DNA of 32,532 nt from Chara braunii (taxonomy: Eukaryota > Streptophyta > Charophyceae > Charales > Characeae). The notes below the pieces were generated by a model. That model searched no databases. It was not told where the DNA came from and worked only from the letters and a program-made list of their open reading frames with translations. The DNA is taken from positions 1,573,722 through 1,606,253 of the forward strand of contig BFEA01000151.1 in the NCBI GenBank assembly GCA_003427395.1, written 5' to 3'. Positions 9,327-19,558 of the stretch are shown piece by piece (position 1 is the stretch's first letter; every line of letters starts with the position of its first letter). Position numbers and translations under genes: made by a program.

Positions 9327-10129
9327 GGACAAGCTCATCATCGTGCAACTGACCGTACTTGGTGCATACTCACTCTAGCACTTTCCACAATGCATCTGAC
9401 TGCAATTGAACTCTGAGCTACCACGTTTTTTTTTTGTTTGTTTTTTTTTTCCCAGCCACGGATCTATTCAAATATCTGCCCATGCAATTCATCTTTTTGT
9501 CTTTTCCTTCAGCCTAACTGGCGTCCCATGTGAGTGCCTTCCTGGGAAAGCTTGTCGCCCGCCACCTACAGATATGCCAGTGGTCCCCCCGAGTGGAATT
9601 GAGCAGAGACTGCTGATGTTCATAGGGGGAGGCGAACGGAGGGGAGGCACAGTGACTGGCCCATCGAAGAAGCTCGGTCCTGATGCTACCGACTGAACCC
9701 CTAGCCGGTATCGCCCACCTGCTGTGGCAGGTATCGCACCTGCTAGTGGGTGCAGCTCCCTCATGTTCCCTCGTTGGAGGCTTGAGCACGGACGTGGCTG
9801 CTACAAAGTTCCCCGTAATACTGAAACGGTATTCACCTGTTAGCAGTAGCGAATGCAGATCCCAGGGCTTCATCTTCAGTTCTTACCTTCCCTGTGTACA
9901 GTACCTTTGTCGACCCCGAGAGTTGAACCGGTGACCTGTGTGTTCGCCACAATTGGTAGGCTGTCGTAGGTCCGTAGGTTGTAGGGGTTCTATCTGTAGA
10001 CCTGTCGGGTAGAGGTCGTAGTGAGTTCTAGAAGACGTAGCTGTAAGATTTCTGAAAGTTCAAGGTCGTAGCTGCTACAGTCCTGAAAGGTCAAGGTCAT
10101 AGCTGCTACAGTGTCGAGGGGCCAAGTCC
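9327..10129. other. Gene-free stretch with a short degenerate repeat
   Basis: No coding region or RNA gene is supported. There is a T-rich tract at 9425-9450. A degenerate unit of about 30 bp, CAAGGTCRTAGCTGCTACAG, occurs at about 10061-10080 and again near 10092-10111, within a region of repeated GTAG/GTCGTAG words (9957-10111). The origin of 9327-9420, directly beside the atpI piece, is not clear. Confidence 0.45.
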
Positions 10130-10795
10130 ACAAACTTCCGGAAGGTCCGGAAATGGCCCTTCAAACGTTGCTCACAGCAGACCAGAGGCAAGTGGGCAAG
10201 TGGTGAGGTCCACCCCTGCTGAGTCAGCGGTACCCAGTCCCAGTCTCACTTAGTCCAGCCAGCAAGTACCATGTGGGACTGTGTGAACTCAGGGCCCGGT
10301 GGTAATGAGGCAGACCAGCCACAAACAGTAGTATAAATCAAGAGGCCGCGTCCAGCCATTCATTCTTGCGGAAGCCATGTGGAAGCGCTGCTTGAGCGAC
10401 TTGTGCGAGGTGGTCTGCAGAGCGCCTAAAGACGAAGTGGGCAGAGTAAAGGTTGCGTAGCCATAGCCGGCCGGGTTAAGCGGCCATAGACGCCGTAGGT
10501 GGTAAGCGAGTGTAGTGTGTGCGTGTGTGTGATACAGTGTGTGTGATACAGTGTGTCGCGTGTGGGATATCCAGGGTGATCCTGAGTTGAGTGTGTGTGA
10601 ACAGCGGAATTGGGCACAGTGACGAACAGAGAGTTGTGCAGGCGCTGATGCGCCATAGCCTGTTGAAGCGAGCATGTATCTGAATTGTGTTTCCCACTTC
10701 CATATCTCCGAGCTTTCAGTGGGCGTTGAGCGCCAGTGTGACTTGCCATCTGTTTGCGTGAATGCTAAGTGGAAAAGTAAGTGAGTCTGATTGCA
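10130..10795 (+). repeat. Decayed LTR-like fragment related to the E2 LTR
   Basis: The region has a TATA box (TATAAAT at 10332-10338). Downstream words line up with the E2 LTR in the same order: GGAAGCGCTG...ACTTGTGCG here against GGAAGTGCTG...ACTTGTGCG near 14888, and GTAGCCATAGCCGG here against GCAGCCATAGCTGC near 14983. No primer site or internal region follows, so this is probably a solo or truncated LTR. A GT-rich microsatellite lies at 10511-10560. The ends are approximate. Confidence 0.4.
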
Positions 10796-11251
10796 ATACT
10801 ACAATGACAATGAATAAGGCCTGAAAGGCCGTCCTGTCCTGATCCGACAGGTAATTGAAAGAAAGAAACTACTAACGGCCTGCTTTTCGTTCCATCAGCT
10901 TGCAGCAGGTCCAGCACAAAGAGGCCAGTACTCGCTCACTTTCAGGCTCGGCAAAATGCATTTTTTGGATCGAAAAAACAGGTATGGGTGAATTGGCGGT
11001 TTAACAGCTGCCATTAATAATGTGGTCATCACTTTTCTACCCTTTGTTGTTCACATACATGCTAAAATCACTTGTGAACAAAAAAACCCACTATAGCACA
11101 TCCAGGGACCTTGTATGACCCTCCTATTTTCATTTTAGTGTCAGCCAACAAATGCCATTGGAATGCTCGATGTTGCACAACATTCAATGCGGCAGCAAAG
11201 GACAGTTTTGCAGCTGATAACTAGAGCAATTTTCTGAAAGTTTCTTACATT
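10796..11251. other. Gene-free flank upstream of E3
   Basis: I see no coding region here. CTGCTTTTCGTTCCATCAG (10879-10897) looks like a plus-strand splice acceptor but has no matching exon. The last four bases, CATT (11248-11251), equal the four bases after the E3 3' LTR (30127-30130) and are taken as the E3 target duplication. Confidence 0.45.
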
Positions 11252-11695
11252 TGCAGTAACCCTGTTCAGAAGTAGTCTGAGGCTCAGAACTCAGCCCCAG
11301 GCAACGCAATCCATAGTTGGTCTGCACTGGGCTGTGTGACCAGGAAAGTCGAGGGTCAAAGTCAACTGTAGAGTCAAAGGTACCGCGCCCAGGCCCTTGG
11401 TTGGATACACTCACTTGTTGTGCGCAGGTACCCAGACAAGCATCTTGGCCGAAGGGAATTCAGTTCAGGCCAATCTTGGCCTTCATTTGTATTAAGATCT
11501 GGACGGCTCAAGGTTGCAGCATTCAGGGTTTAGACCCCGAGTCAATGCTGTTTAAAGCATTGACCTCCCTGGCTTTGACATTCATTCATTTTGTCTTGCA
11601 TTGAGGTTGACTTCACGCGTTGACTTCAATGCTGACTCGAAGCTGCGATGCTGGCTCGACGCTGCAACGCTGGCATTGTGATTCGGCGAGGCGTT
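11252..11695 (+). repeat. E3 5' LTR, left part
   Basis: It aligns with 29092-29584 of the 3' LTR from the terminal TG onward. The 3' copy has about 57 extra bases near 29184-29241 that partly repeat GGCTGTGTGACCA. Similarity ends at GGCGAGG; the next four bases, CGTT (11692-11695), recur at 21757-21760 where the LTR resumes. Confidence 0.88.
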
Positions 11696-11741
11696 ATCGA
11701 GCTCATCGGTCCAGCACCGCATAAGGCAGCGCGGGACCCTC

Positions 11742-11786
11742 CCGGCCGAGTCACGCAGGAGTTCGGCCGCGTCACACAGGAGTTGG
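11742..11786. repeat. 22-bp imperfect tandem repeat, two units
   Basis: GGCCGAGTCACGCAGGAGTT is followed at once by a unit reading GGCCGCGTCACACAGGAGTT, with two substitutions between them. Confidence 0.85.
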
Positions 11787-12353
11787 TCTAATCCTCGTCG
11801 CGAATATACATGGAGCTTCCGCAAGCCGCTCCGGCCGAGTGGTCCAGCCATACCTCTCTCACGAGCCCCTACAACAGGATAGGGCCTACGCGAGGCACGA
11901 CTTACCTCCGCCTTACGGGGGTTGTCACCTCCCTTCGGTGGGCGTATCCCCGCCGAGCTACCGGTCCACAATACGAAAGCTGATCAGTTGCAATCGCAGA
12001 GGTGGACCAGCCGAGGGCGTTTCTCGTTTGCTGTAGCATAGGGGGTACGCGCGGTAATACGCCTCTATCGAACCCGCACGCGAACCGACATCTTGGGGGG
12101 CTGAGGTCCCAAGCGCGACTCGTCGTCGGTCGACTAGGACGCATCCCACTCGCCACGCGTACACCACTATAAAGAACATAAAAATAAACACACACACACA
12201 CACATATACATGAAACGACACAGAACGGACAACGCAACAACACTCCTAGTCCCTTAGTAGCCATCGCATACCTTCCCGATGCGGAAATCAGATAGGCGTC
12301 GCGCGCGAGACTTAGCATAAAACCGCGCGGACGCAGGCCTAACTCATATCGAT

Positions 12354-12437
12354 TCGCAATGCAAGCGTACGCAAGCGGCCGCAATGATGGCGTACTCGCA
12401 ATGCAAGCGTACGCAAGCGGCCGCAATGATGGCGTAC
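12354..12437. repeat. Perfect 42-bp tandem duplication
   Basis: A 42-base unit beginning TCGCAATGCAAGCGTACG runs 12354-12395 and repeats exactly at 12396-12437. It is a multiple of three, so an open frame crosses it with a repeated 14-residue block. I do not treat that frame as a gene. The identity of the copies implies a recent duplication. Confidence 0.97.
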
Positions 12438-13111
12438 TATGTAGTACTGATCTCTCGACGTTGGACAACCGCCAAGTACGATTGAGAACCACACCCTCTT
12501 CTGCACCCTGCGGAGAGTGGGTGGTACACAGGTTCATACTTGTGGTGGCAATCGTCTCTTATGGCCCTGGAGACCAGCTCCTTCACCTAGGGCCTGAAGA
12601 GAAATCAAAGGGTTTGACTTTGACGGCTGCCACAGACCACAACGTCCAAGTATAGAACTCTAAAAAGCAAAGGATAACAGGGGATCTCCCTCTTCTCTCA
12701 AACACACATTTTGTTTAACCCTTACGCGTGGTCCCAGTAGGCCGCGCGAAACACTCAAGACATATATATATCACATAAATATAGGGAGTTATTAATATTG
12801 GACGATCACTTCTCACAGTCACAGTGAAACTCCTCTCAGCCATATATATATGTATGTGAGCGAAGGCAATCAAATCCAAAGTCCGAATCACCAAACATAC
12901 CCGCAATCACATCAAAGATTCAACCAAAAAGTCCATGCACTACACAGGGTCAACTTCAACCATTCTCTGCACTCACACCCCTTGCTTTTAGCCATACAAG
13001 CCTCACTCTTTGTGCAACTCTCAAAATAAAATACTCAGTACTTTTCTTTAAATGGCCATTCAAATAAAGTCCGGGATAAAATACAACGAAACAGTTCAAA
13101 TCACAAGGCTA

Positions 13112-13282
13112 AAGCCTTTTAGGTTGAGTGGCAGGAGTGGATTCGAGTTAAAACTTAAACCGACGAATCGGCAACCGACCTGTTATCAATGATAACAGAA
13201 GATGATCCTTGTAGGATCAAGCTGAATCTAATCCTGATCCTAAATCGGAACGATCAAGAGGACCTGTATCACAAGACAGGTC
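13112..13282. repeat. Cluster of short perfect inverted repeats (hairpins)
   Basis: Within about 170 bases lie AAGGCT/AGCCTT (near 13112), CCGA/TCGG with a CGAA loop (near 13160), CTGTTATC-AAT-GATAACAG (13180-13198, 8-bp stem), TGATCCT-TGT-AGGATCA (13203-13219, 7-bp stem) and GACCTGT/ACAGGTC (13261-13282, 7-bp stem, 8-nt loop). No gene is associated with them. Confidence 0.8.
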
Positions 13283-14370
13283 AACTTCCAGGCTAGATTA
13301 TCAGTGTATGGGGAATGAATCTCCATAAGCACATTCCCACTCAAAATTCTCCTGCAACTAAGTCTAAGCCTACCTCTAAACCAGTGCCCAAGCAAGGTAG
13401 ACCTATGGCAGAATCTCCCCTATTCAGGGTGGATCGCCAAAATCGCCACCTATCAAAATATAATCTAACTTCATTAAACTAAGAAAATTCCGACAGCGCT
13501 TCCCATAGGAAAATTGCCTTTTCATAATTTATATCAGCCTGAATACGAAAACAAAAAATAGCCTTCAAATTTCCAAGTCCACTTTTGTCTGAATCCCTGA
13601 ATTAGCAAAATTTGGGCAGCACTCTCTTCAGAAAAGGAGACTGTCCAGATTTTTACGAAGCCATATATAAAAATTAGACAAGTTCTTCGAAAAGTCGAAA
13701 TTTTACTAACATCTTGGATTTGCATAAATTTCGGCGGCGCTTCCCGTAAAGAAAGTAGCTTACCAAAATTTATACAAAGCCAAGTATAACAAATGATCTC
13801 AGAAAATGTGGGAATTGATCTAAGTAAAATAAGGTTAGCTCAAAAAATACAGAAATTGAACTAACTCCTATCGCTCTAGTATGTGGCAAGCAACTAAAGC
13901 AGCTACCTGTCAAACTGAAACTCGGACTAAGTAGCGATCCCACTCAGCCACATGTAAGGCCAAACCACAACGGTAAGTACTCTCACCAACCCAAGTCAAC
14001 CTTATCAACCAATAGTGCGTAGTCTTTCATGAGTGGTCCCTTCATACCCAGCTTACATAAGGCGTAAATTCAAGCCACCCAAACTTATGGAACATGCCTA
14101 ACTTAGCCATTGAGTATACACAGAACAGAGGGCACAACTACTTCTCTCTTCTTTGGGCATGTGACTAGGCCACCCTAATCGCCCTGAACTGTTTAAGTAT
14201 TCCAACTTTATATAATTATCTGGACTTAGTCTTATAAGGGAGCATATGACTGAACTGATCAACTTAGTTCGAGGTCCAGCCTGCCCCTTCTTACTAAAAG
14301 GGCCTTTACCCGATATAGGCCTCAGGCCTTGTAAAAATAGAGCAGCACGGGCCTTGTAAAAGTAAAGCAT
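13283..14370. other. AT-rich stretch with degenerate tandem units, no gene seen
   Basis: Three decayed units about 120 bp apart share the word AAATTYSGRCRGCRCTTCCC (about 13485, 13607 and 13725), each followed by an A-rich run and an ATTTATAC-like word ending in AGCC. Near 14316-14365 a 20-bp word (GGCCTTGTAAAARTARAGCA) occurs twice. I see no coding region. Confidence 0.5.
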
Positions 14371-15470
14371 TGTGAAAAGGTATCTTGCCAGGGCTCAGAA
14401 ACGTGAAAATAGGTCAAAAGTCAAGTTCTCTATCANCAGGCACATCTAAATCTAAGGCAAAGGGCATTGTCAAAAGACTTACCTGTTCACCAGGAGATGT
14501 GTATGTCATGTTTGTTCGAGTAAGGGTGTGTCTGTACGTGTAGGCAGTGTACCTGTTCGTGCAATGGAAAGTGCCTGTTCAAGTAGTAAATGTGTCTGTT
14601 NGTTTAGAGTTGTGCCTGTCCGAAAGTGAAGTCAGTAGGCACAGTCCCAGTTCTGATCTCAGTCAAGGGGTCAGTCCAGATCCAGACTTTTCAAGTCCAA
14701 ATCCACGCCGAAGTGCCTCAGCAGCAGTTGAATCTCATTGGGACTGTACTGGGACACATGCAATGCAGGGTCTGGGACAAAGGGAGAGGCTGAATTGAGC
14801 CAATGCAGACCCAGCGAGGAGTGGCCAGCACTATAAAAGGAGCTGCCTGCCTCATTCCTCGCCAGATCTCCACGGGCTGCAATGCGTGGAAGTGCTGGTG
14901 CACTTGTGCGCTGAGTCAGGAGGAGCAGCGCTGGAGGAGAAGACGCGCTGAAGGGAGGAAAATGCCTGTACGCTGGAAGTGATGCAGCCATAGCTGCCCA
15001 ACGAGTTAGCATTAGTAGTAGAGGGTTAGTATGTAGCTATGAGTAGTATCCAGAGTAGATCCTCATGAGTACTGAAGAGTGTGTATGCATCATAGGAGGA
15101 AGGGATTGAGGCTGAGAGTGTTCATTCAAGGTTGGCTATGGAAGATACTTACCTNAGTTTGATGTGACCTGCAGAGGTGGCGCTGATGAGTAGTGACCAC
15201 ATTGATGACTTGGAGACTATCTGCAAGGGTAGCACTGATTCACTGGAAGTCATATTGATGAGTTGGCAAGATATTGGTGTTGCGCTGATGAGCGTTGGAC
15301 TCAGGGGAACTTTGAAACACTTTGTATTCATATTTCTGATATTATAAGCTGTGAAACTCGGTCCTCATCTTCTCTATCTTTGTCTATTGTGAGACTACTG
15401 TTCATTGTGTGTGGGAGTACGATGCATGGCATGTACACACTTGCGTGAGATGGTCCCCAGGACCCATGCA
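14371..15470 (+). repeat. E2 5' LTR (left end uncertain)
   Basis: The right end (CCCATGCA, 15470) is fixed by the primer site 4 bases later, in the same layout as E1 and E3. The left end cannot be fixed without a partner LTR. A TATA box lies at 14832. Ambiguous bases occur at 14436, 14601 and 15155. Confidence 0.6.
14832..14839 (+). promoter_or_regulatory. TATA box in E2 LTR
   Basis: TATAAAAG in a GC-balanced context, upstream of the LTR end, is a good match to a Pol II TATA box and would start the element transcript roughly 30 bases downstream. The related LTR fragment near 10332 has TATAAAT in the equivalent place. Confidence 0.6.
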
Positions 15471-15474
15471 ATTT

Positions 15475-15488
15475 TGGTATCGGAGCAG
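15475..15488 (+). promoter_or_regulatory. E2 primer binding site (tRNA-iMet type)
   Basis: TGGTATCGGAGCAG starts 4 bases after the LTR end. It carries the same G-for-A variant at position 8 as E1. Confidence 0.85.
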
Positions 15489-16498
15489 ATGCTCGCTACA
15501 CTCATAGCGCTGGTCTGATCAAGGCCGGCGAGAAGAAGCGGTGATGGAGGTATAGTGAAGGAGGGAGGAAGAGAAGACGAATTTTGTAGTGGGGGGAAGC
15601 AGGTCGAAGAAGAAGTGACGAGGTTACTTACCTGGAGCGTGCGGAGCGTCGTGGAGCATCATCGACGGTATCTTCAAAAAGAGAGAAGCACCTCCTTTCC
15701 CTGAACCTGCATGCATGTGTGTGTCCCCTACCTTCTCTCTCTCTGACCCTCTGAAGGTGACTGCTGCTGATCTGGTCAGGAGTCAAAGTCTGACGACCCA
15801 AGTGTGATGTGTCAGGAACTGGTCACACTAGAGTAGGTGGTCCAGTGTCCTGCGAATAGGAGTAGGTCTCTCTCCTCTCCCTCTTGTTAGGCAGGCTGGG
15901 TATCGTCATTAAGAACCAAGGATCGATGTGGGAAGGGCTATGAGCCACGTCAGATAGCATGTACCAGGCAGCATAAGGATTATATTGAGCATCTGCAGGG
16001 CCTGTCTAGCCCGAAAGAAAGAACAGGGTATACGAAGTATCTCTGCCTGGTTGGAGAAGTGAACCAATTGCATCTGACCTTCTGCGCTATACTCCATATC
16101 TGCACCCAGCAACCAGCCAAGTTAGTACCAACAAAAANNNNNNNNNNNNNNNNNNNNNNNNNNNNNNNNNNNNNNNNNNNNNNNNNNNNNNNNNNNNNNN
16201 NNNNNNNNNNNNNNNNNNNNNNNNNNNNNNNNNNNNNNNNNNNNNNNNNNNNNNNNNNNNNNNNNNNNNNNNNNNNNNNNNNNNNNNNNNNNNNNNNNNN
16301 NNNNNNNNNNNNNNNNNNNNNNNNNNNNNNNNNNNNNNNNNNNNNNNNNNNNNNNNNNNNNNNNNNNNNNNNNNNNNNNNNNNNNNNGCACCTTCTACAG
16401 TCGAAAAGGGAAAGAGGCAGTATAGTACTCCATTACCGCAAATCAAAACTAAGTCTGTAAGTGGGATAGTATCTTGGCGATCCGCTGGAGGGTCTCCT
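15489..16498 (+). other. E2 leader with 250-base assembly gap
   Basis: No gene is seen. The run of N covers 16138-16387, exactly 250 bases, so its true length may be arbitrary. Apparent open frames across the gap are artefacts. Confidence 0.7.
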
Positions 16499-18626
16499 GT
16501 GCCGGGAGTCATCATGGATGACTATCCCATTCACGGCCTGTTGGCCCTCTCTGTCTTGTGGGGCCCATTGTTCAGGTTCATATTCCCACTGGGGTTCGGA
16601 CGCGTGTGTACGTCCCTCATGATGATGCGATCAGGAGCAGTGAAGCCAGGGCCCACATCTGCTGCGCAGGCAGAGATTGACTGCCGACAGGCAGGAAAAA
16701 AGAAAGAAAGAGAAGAAAGAAAGAAGAAGAAAGAAGAAGAGTTAAAGAAAAAAACCCAGTTAGAAGAAGAGGAGATGAAGAGGAAGTTAAAGGAAAAGTG
16801 GGAACAGGAAATAAAGGATGAATTGCAGACTATTGAGGAAGAANAAGAAGCCTCTGAAGAAGGGGGAGAGAGACTTATCAGGCGGCGTGCAGAAAGTGGG
16901 GAGACAAGTGAGATCCGGGGAGAAGTATTTGTCAAGCCATTGGACTGGTATGACCAGTATTCTTATTCCAGTGACAAGTTAGAAGAAACAGAAGAAGAAC
17001 GAGACACATTCATAGCAAGGCTAGCTAGTAACAGATCAAAGGGAGGGAGAACTGATGCTGGAAAAAAATGCATTGAACTACATAGCAAGATGCTAGCGAC
17101 AAAACGCAAAGAGCTTGATGATAGAAAGAAGTTGCAAGCAGAGGGGGCGAGGTTACATAGCGAGCTACAGGCACAAAGGGAAAAGCAAGCGGCTACTGAA
17201 GAAAAACTCGCCCTCCTAACTGAAACAGTTCTCCATACGAAACACGAAGTTGCTGCAATCAATAGGACCTTGTAGAAAGTTGAAACGAATCAGCTGGAAT
17301 TTGAAAATGTGTGGAACACTTTTTTGCAGAAGTTTGCCAAGGACGTAGATCTGCACATTCAGTCCTATATCAACAAACTAGATGATCATCTCACTCGAAC
17401 CTTCACTCCCGTCGTGATTGAGAGAATAGTGCAGGGCAGCGACGGAGGAGGAGGTGGTGACGGAGACGGGGATGGAGGCGATGGAGATAACAAAGGAAAG
17501 GGAAGACAGCGAGAAGAAGGAGAAGGGACCAGCAACAAAATTAAAGTTAAAATTCCATGGACGTACACCGACAAAAAGGAAGAAAGTGTGTTGCATTGGA
17601 TGGCGGTTGCAGAGTCCTCTGTCTACGGACAACGGATTCCTTATTGGGATAGGGTGTTGATGGCCACTTCGTGTATGGCCGATGACACAATGAGTTTTGC
17701 AATCTCGTTACAAAAAGAAGCAGGGTGTAGTTCAATGGTAGAGTTTTCCCAGCAAACCCGTATTGAAGACTTTCTCAAAGCCGTCAGGGAGAGGTTCGAA
17801 GATAAAAATCTCGCCCGAAGAACAGAAATGTTAGTCTTGAACCTTCCTGACAGGAAGTGGAAAAGCACGAAGGCACTAAAAGCTACCATGGATGAGTTGT
17901 TACAGTGCACCGAGCATGGGTTAACCCCGGCTCANATTTTGAACAGTTTTGCTCGCGCCTTACCTGATCCCGTCCGAACTCAGTTATATCCCCGCACTAA
18001 AGAGGAGGGGATGACCTATGAAAAATTTAANAAGATTGCATTAGATCATGCAGGATTTCTGGCTGAAGCCAACTTTTGCCACTATTGGAAACATCTGCAA
18101 GCGGGCAAAAGATGGCAAAACCGCACCATCTCAGGATCAATACCTGGGAAAGACAACCTCCTTCAGACCTTTGAAGGAGGTGTCGAATCACTTTCTTGGG
18201 ACCAATAGATTACGGTCTCGATGAACCCAACAGACCGGTAGCTCAGGAGGGGAGTTACGCGGCTGTTGCAGCCCGCGGGGGAGGGCGTCAAGGAAGAGGG
18301 CGTGGCCGAGGAAGAGGTCGCGGCCGTGGTGGATGAGGATTCGGCACCCAGAGGGGTGGTGGTGAAGGAAGCCACTACGTGGGAGGAAGGGGAAATGGTC
18401 CCTCATACGGTGGTCGTGGTTCTACTCCACCTGGGGTAGAGGAAGAGGCTCATGGTACCCACCTCATCCAGGCTTGCCGGAAGGAGAACCTTGGAAAGAA
18501 TTGGGAATCACAGAGAAAGTTTGGGCCGAAAGAAAGAAGGCAGATCAATGCCTCAAATGTGGGGACCCCGACCACATTGTCCCCTATTGCCCTGATTATA
18601 GGGGGGCAAAAGGGAACAGCCAGTAA
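16499..18626 (+). pseudogene. gag: E2 gag, broken (coiled coil, capsid domain, RG box, intact zinc knuckle)
   Basis: The first frame has a Lys/Glu-rich coiled coil (about 16690-17260) and stops at TAG 17273. The same frame resumes with an Asp/Gly-rich linker (about 17440-17500) and a capsid domain (KIPWTYTDKKEESVLHWM through FLKAVRERFED to FARALPDPVRTQLYPR), ending at TAG 18206. Downstream pieces in two other frames give an Arg-Gly box (RQGRGRGRGRGRGRGG, near 18277-18330) and a complete CCHC knuckle CLKCGDPDHIVPYC (18549-18590). The knuckle frame ends with SQ and TAA (18624). The start at 16499 is the first in-frame start codon; the true start is unclear because of the gap. Ambiguous bases lie at 16844, 17935 and 18031. 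Confidence 0.8.
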
Positions 18627-19558
18627 AGGTGTCAGTTGCCTCTACCGAAGCTTCGACTGTTGAAAAATCAGAATCCTCACAGTCGAAGGCTCCATTGGCA
18701 GAAACTGAAGAGGAAGGAAGTCCCCATCTAGTACACTGTCCAGAGGTGGCAAACGTATGCATCTCTCTAGATGGATCCCTCGCTGGCATGGGTGATGAGT
18801 TGGCCGCTNGTCGNCAANCCTGGACTGAAATGCGAAAAAAGAAAGGACAGCTAATAATTGCAGATCTTGAAGTAAACCGAACAAGAGTAGGAGTTATGAT
18901 AGACAGCGGGTCTACACGCAGTTATATTAGTAAAAGAGGGTTACAAAAACTACGTCTTGGGCTTAAGGTTAGAAAGTTAAGTGAACCCATTGTAAGTACG
19001 TTAGCAAATAGTAGTGAAACCGTTATGGATCGCTACGTCGAAGGGGTACAAGTATACTTTCGGCTGGAGGCAGAGGGGAAGGTGGAACGTGTTCTCCACT
19101 CTCTGACCTTCTTGGTGGAGGATAACTTGCGCTTTGATGTGTTATTAGGCATGGATTGGGGTGAGGCTGCGCATGCGGATCTAAAGTTAAGGGAACATGA
19201 ATGTTGGCTTCCAAGTCCGCAAGGAGGTAAGAAGAAAATTCGCCTCTATCATGAATCTGGAAAGGAAAGCAGCCTAGCTCACTGTTGTATGAGTGCCCCA
19301 GCATTCGCTCGCCATATTAAGAAACATAATTTGTATGACCAAGTCTTTGTTGCATATGTGCGCCCAGTAAAGGAAGGAGAAACTAAAGAAGAAGTCAGGA
19401 CTCAAGAGATTGAGAGAATCCTGAAAGAGTTCGAAGATGTGGCAAAAGCCCCAAGTGGTGTGGTGGAAAGACCAATCCGCCACCGCATTGATATCATTCC
19501 AGGGAGCGCGCCCCCCGAAGGGGCCTATCTATCGTATATCGTCCCAGGAATTGGATGA
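18602..19558 (+). pseudogene. pol: E2 pol part 1: protease and start of RT
   Basis: The frame is open from 18602, overlapping the end of gag in the -1 frame. The retropepsin motif is intact (MIDSGSTRSYIS, catalytic Asp near 18903) and is followed by FDVLLGMDWG. The frame reaches the RT N-terminus (HRIDIIPGSAPPEGA) and breaks in the C-run at about 19510-19516, where one extra base shifts the RT fingers into another frame. Three ambiguous bases (18809, 18813, 18817) lie before the protease. Confidence 0.85.

Larger units (their letters stand above)
11696..13099. other. GC-rich then AT-rich unidentified DNA, no gene seen
   Basis: From 11696 to about 12640 the DNA is rich in CG dinucleotides and contains two tandem repeats listed separately and an AC microsatellite (12189-12207). 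From 12640 it turns AT-richer, with short TA runs (12764-12773, 12842-12851). Long open frames on the minus strand in the GC-rich part lack any recognisable domain and are likely chance. Confidence 0.45.

Noticed and set aside
9406-9934. Several open frames of 80-120 codons on both strands
   Set aside because: They overlap each other in different frames, one starts in a T-run, and none shows a recognisable motif.
9909-9950. tRNA-like word on the minus strand (GGTTCAACTC with GGGGTCGA)
   Set aside because: It resembles a T-loop and acceptor end, but the T-stem has mismatches and there is no D-arm or anticodon arm in place.
10879-10897. Splice-acceptor-like pyrimidine tract ending in CAG
   Set aside because: No exon follows with coding potential, and such tracts are common by chance.
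11582-12537. Long minus-strand open frames in the GC-rich part of the inserted block
   Set aside because: No domain or codon signal, frames cross the LTR junction and tandem repeats, and the CG-rich composition explains the lack of stops.
16059-16515. Open frames across the run of N
   Set aside because: Ambiguous bases cannot create stops, so these are artefacts of the assembly gap.
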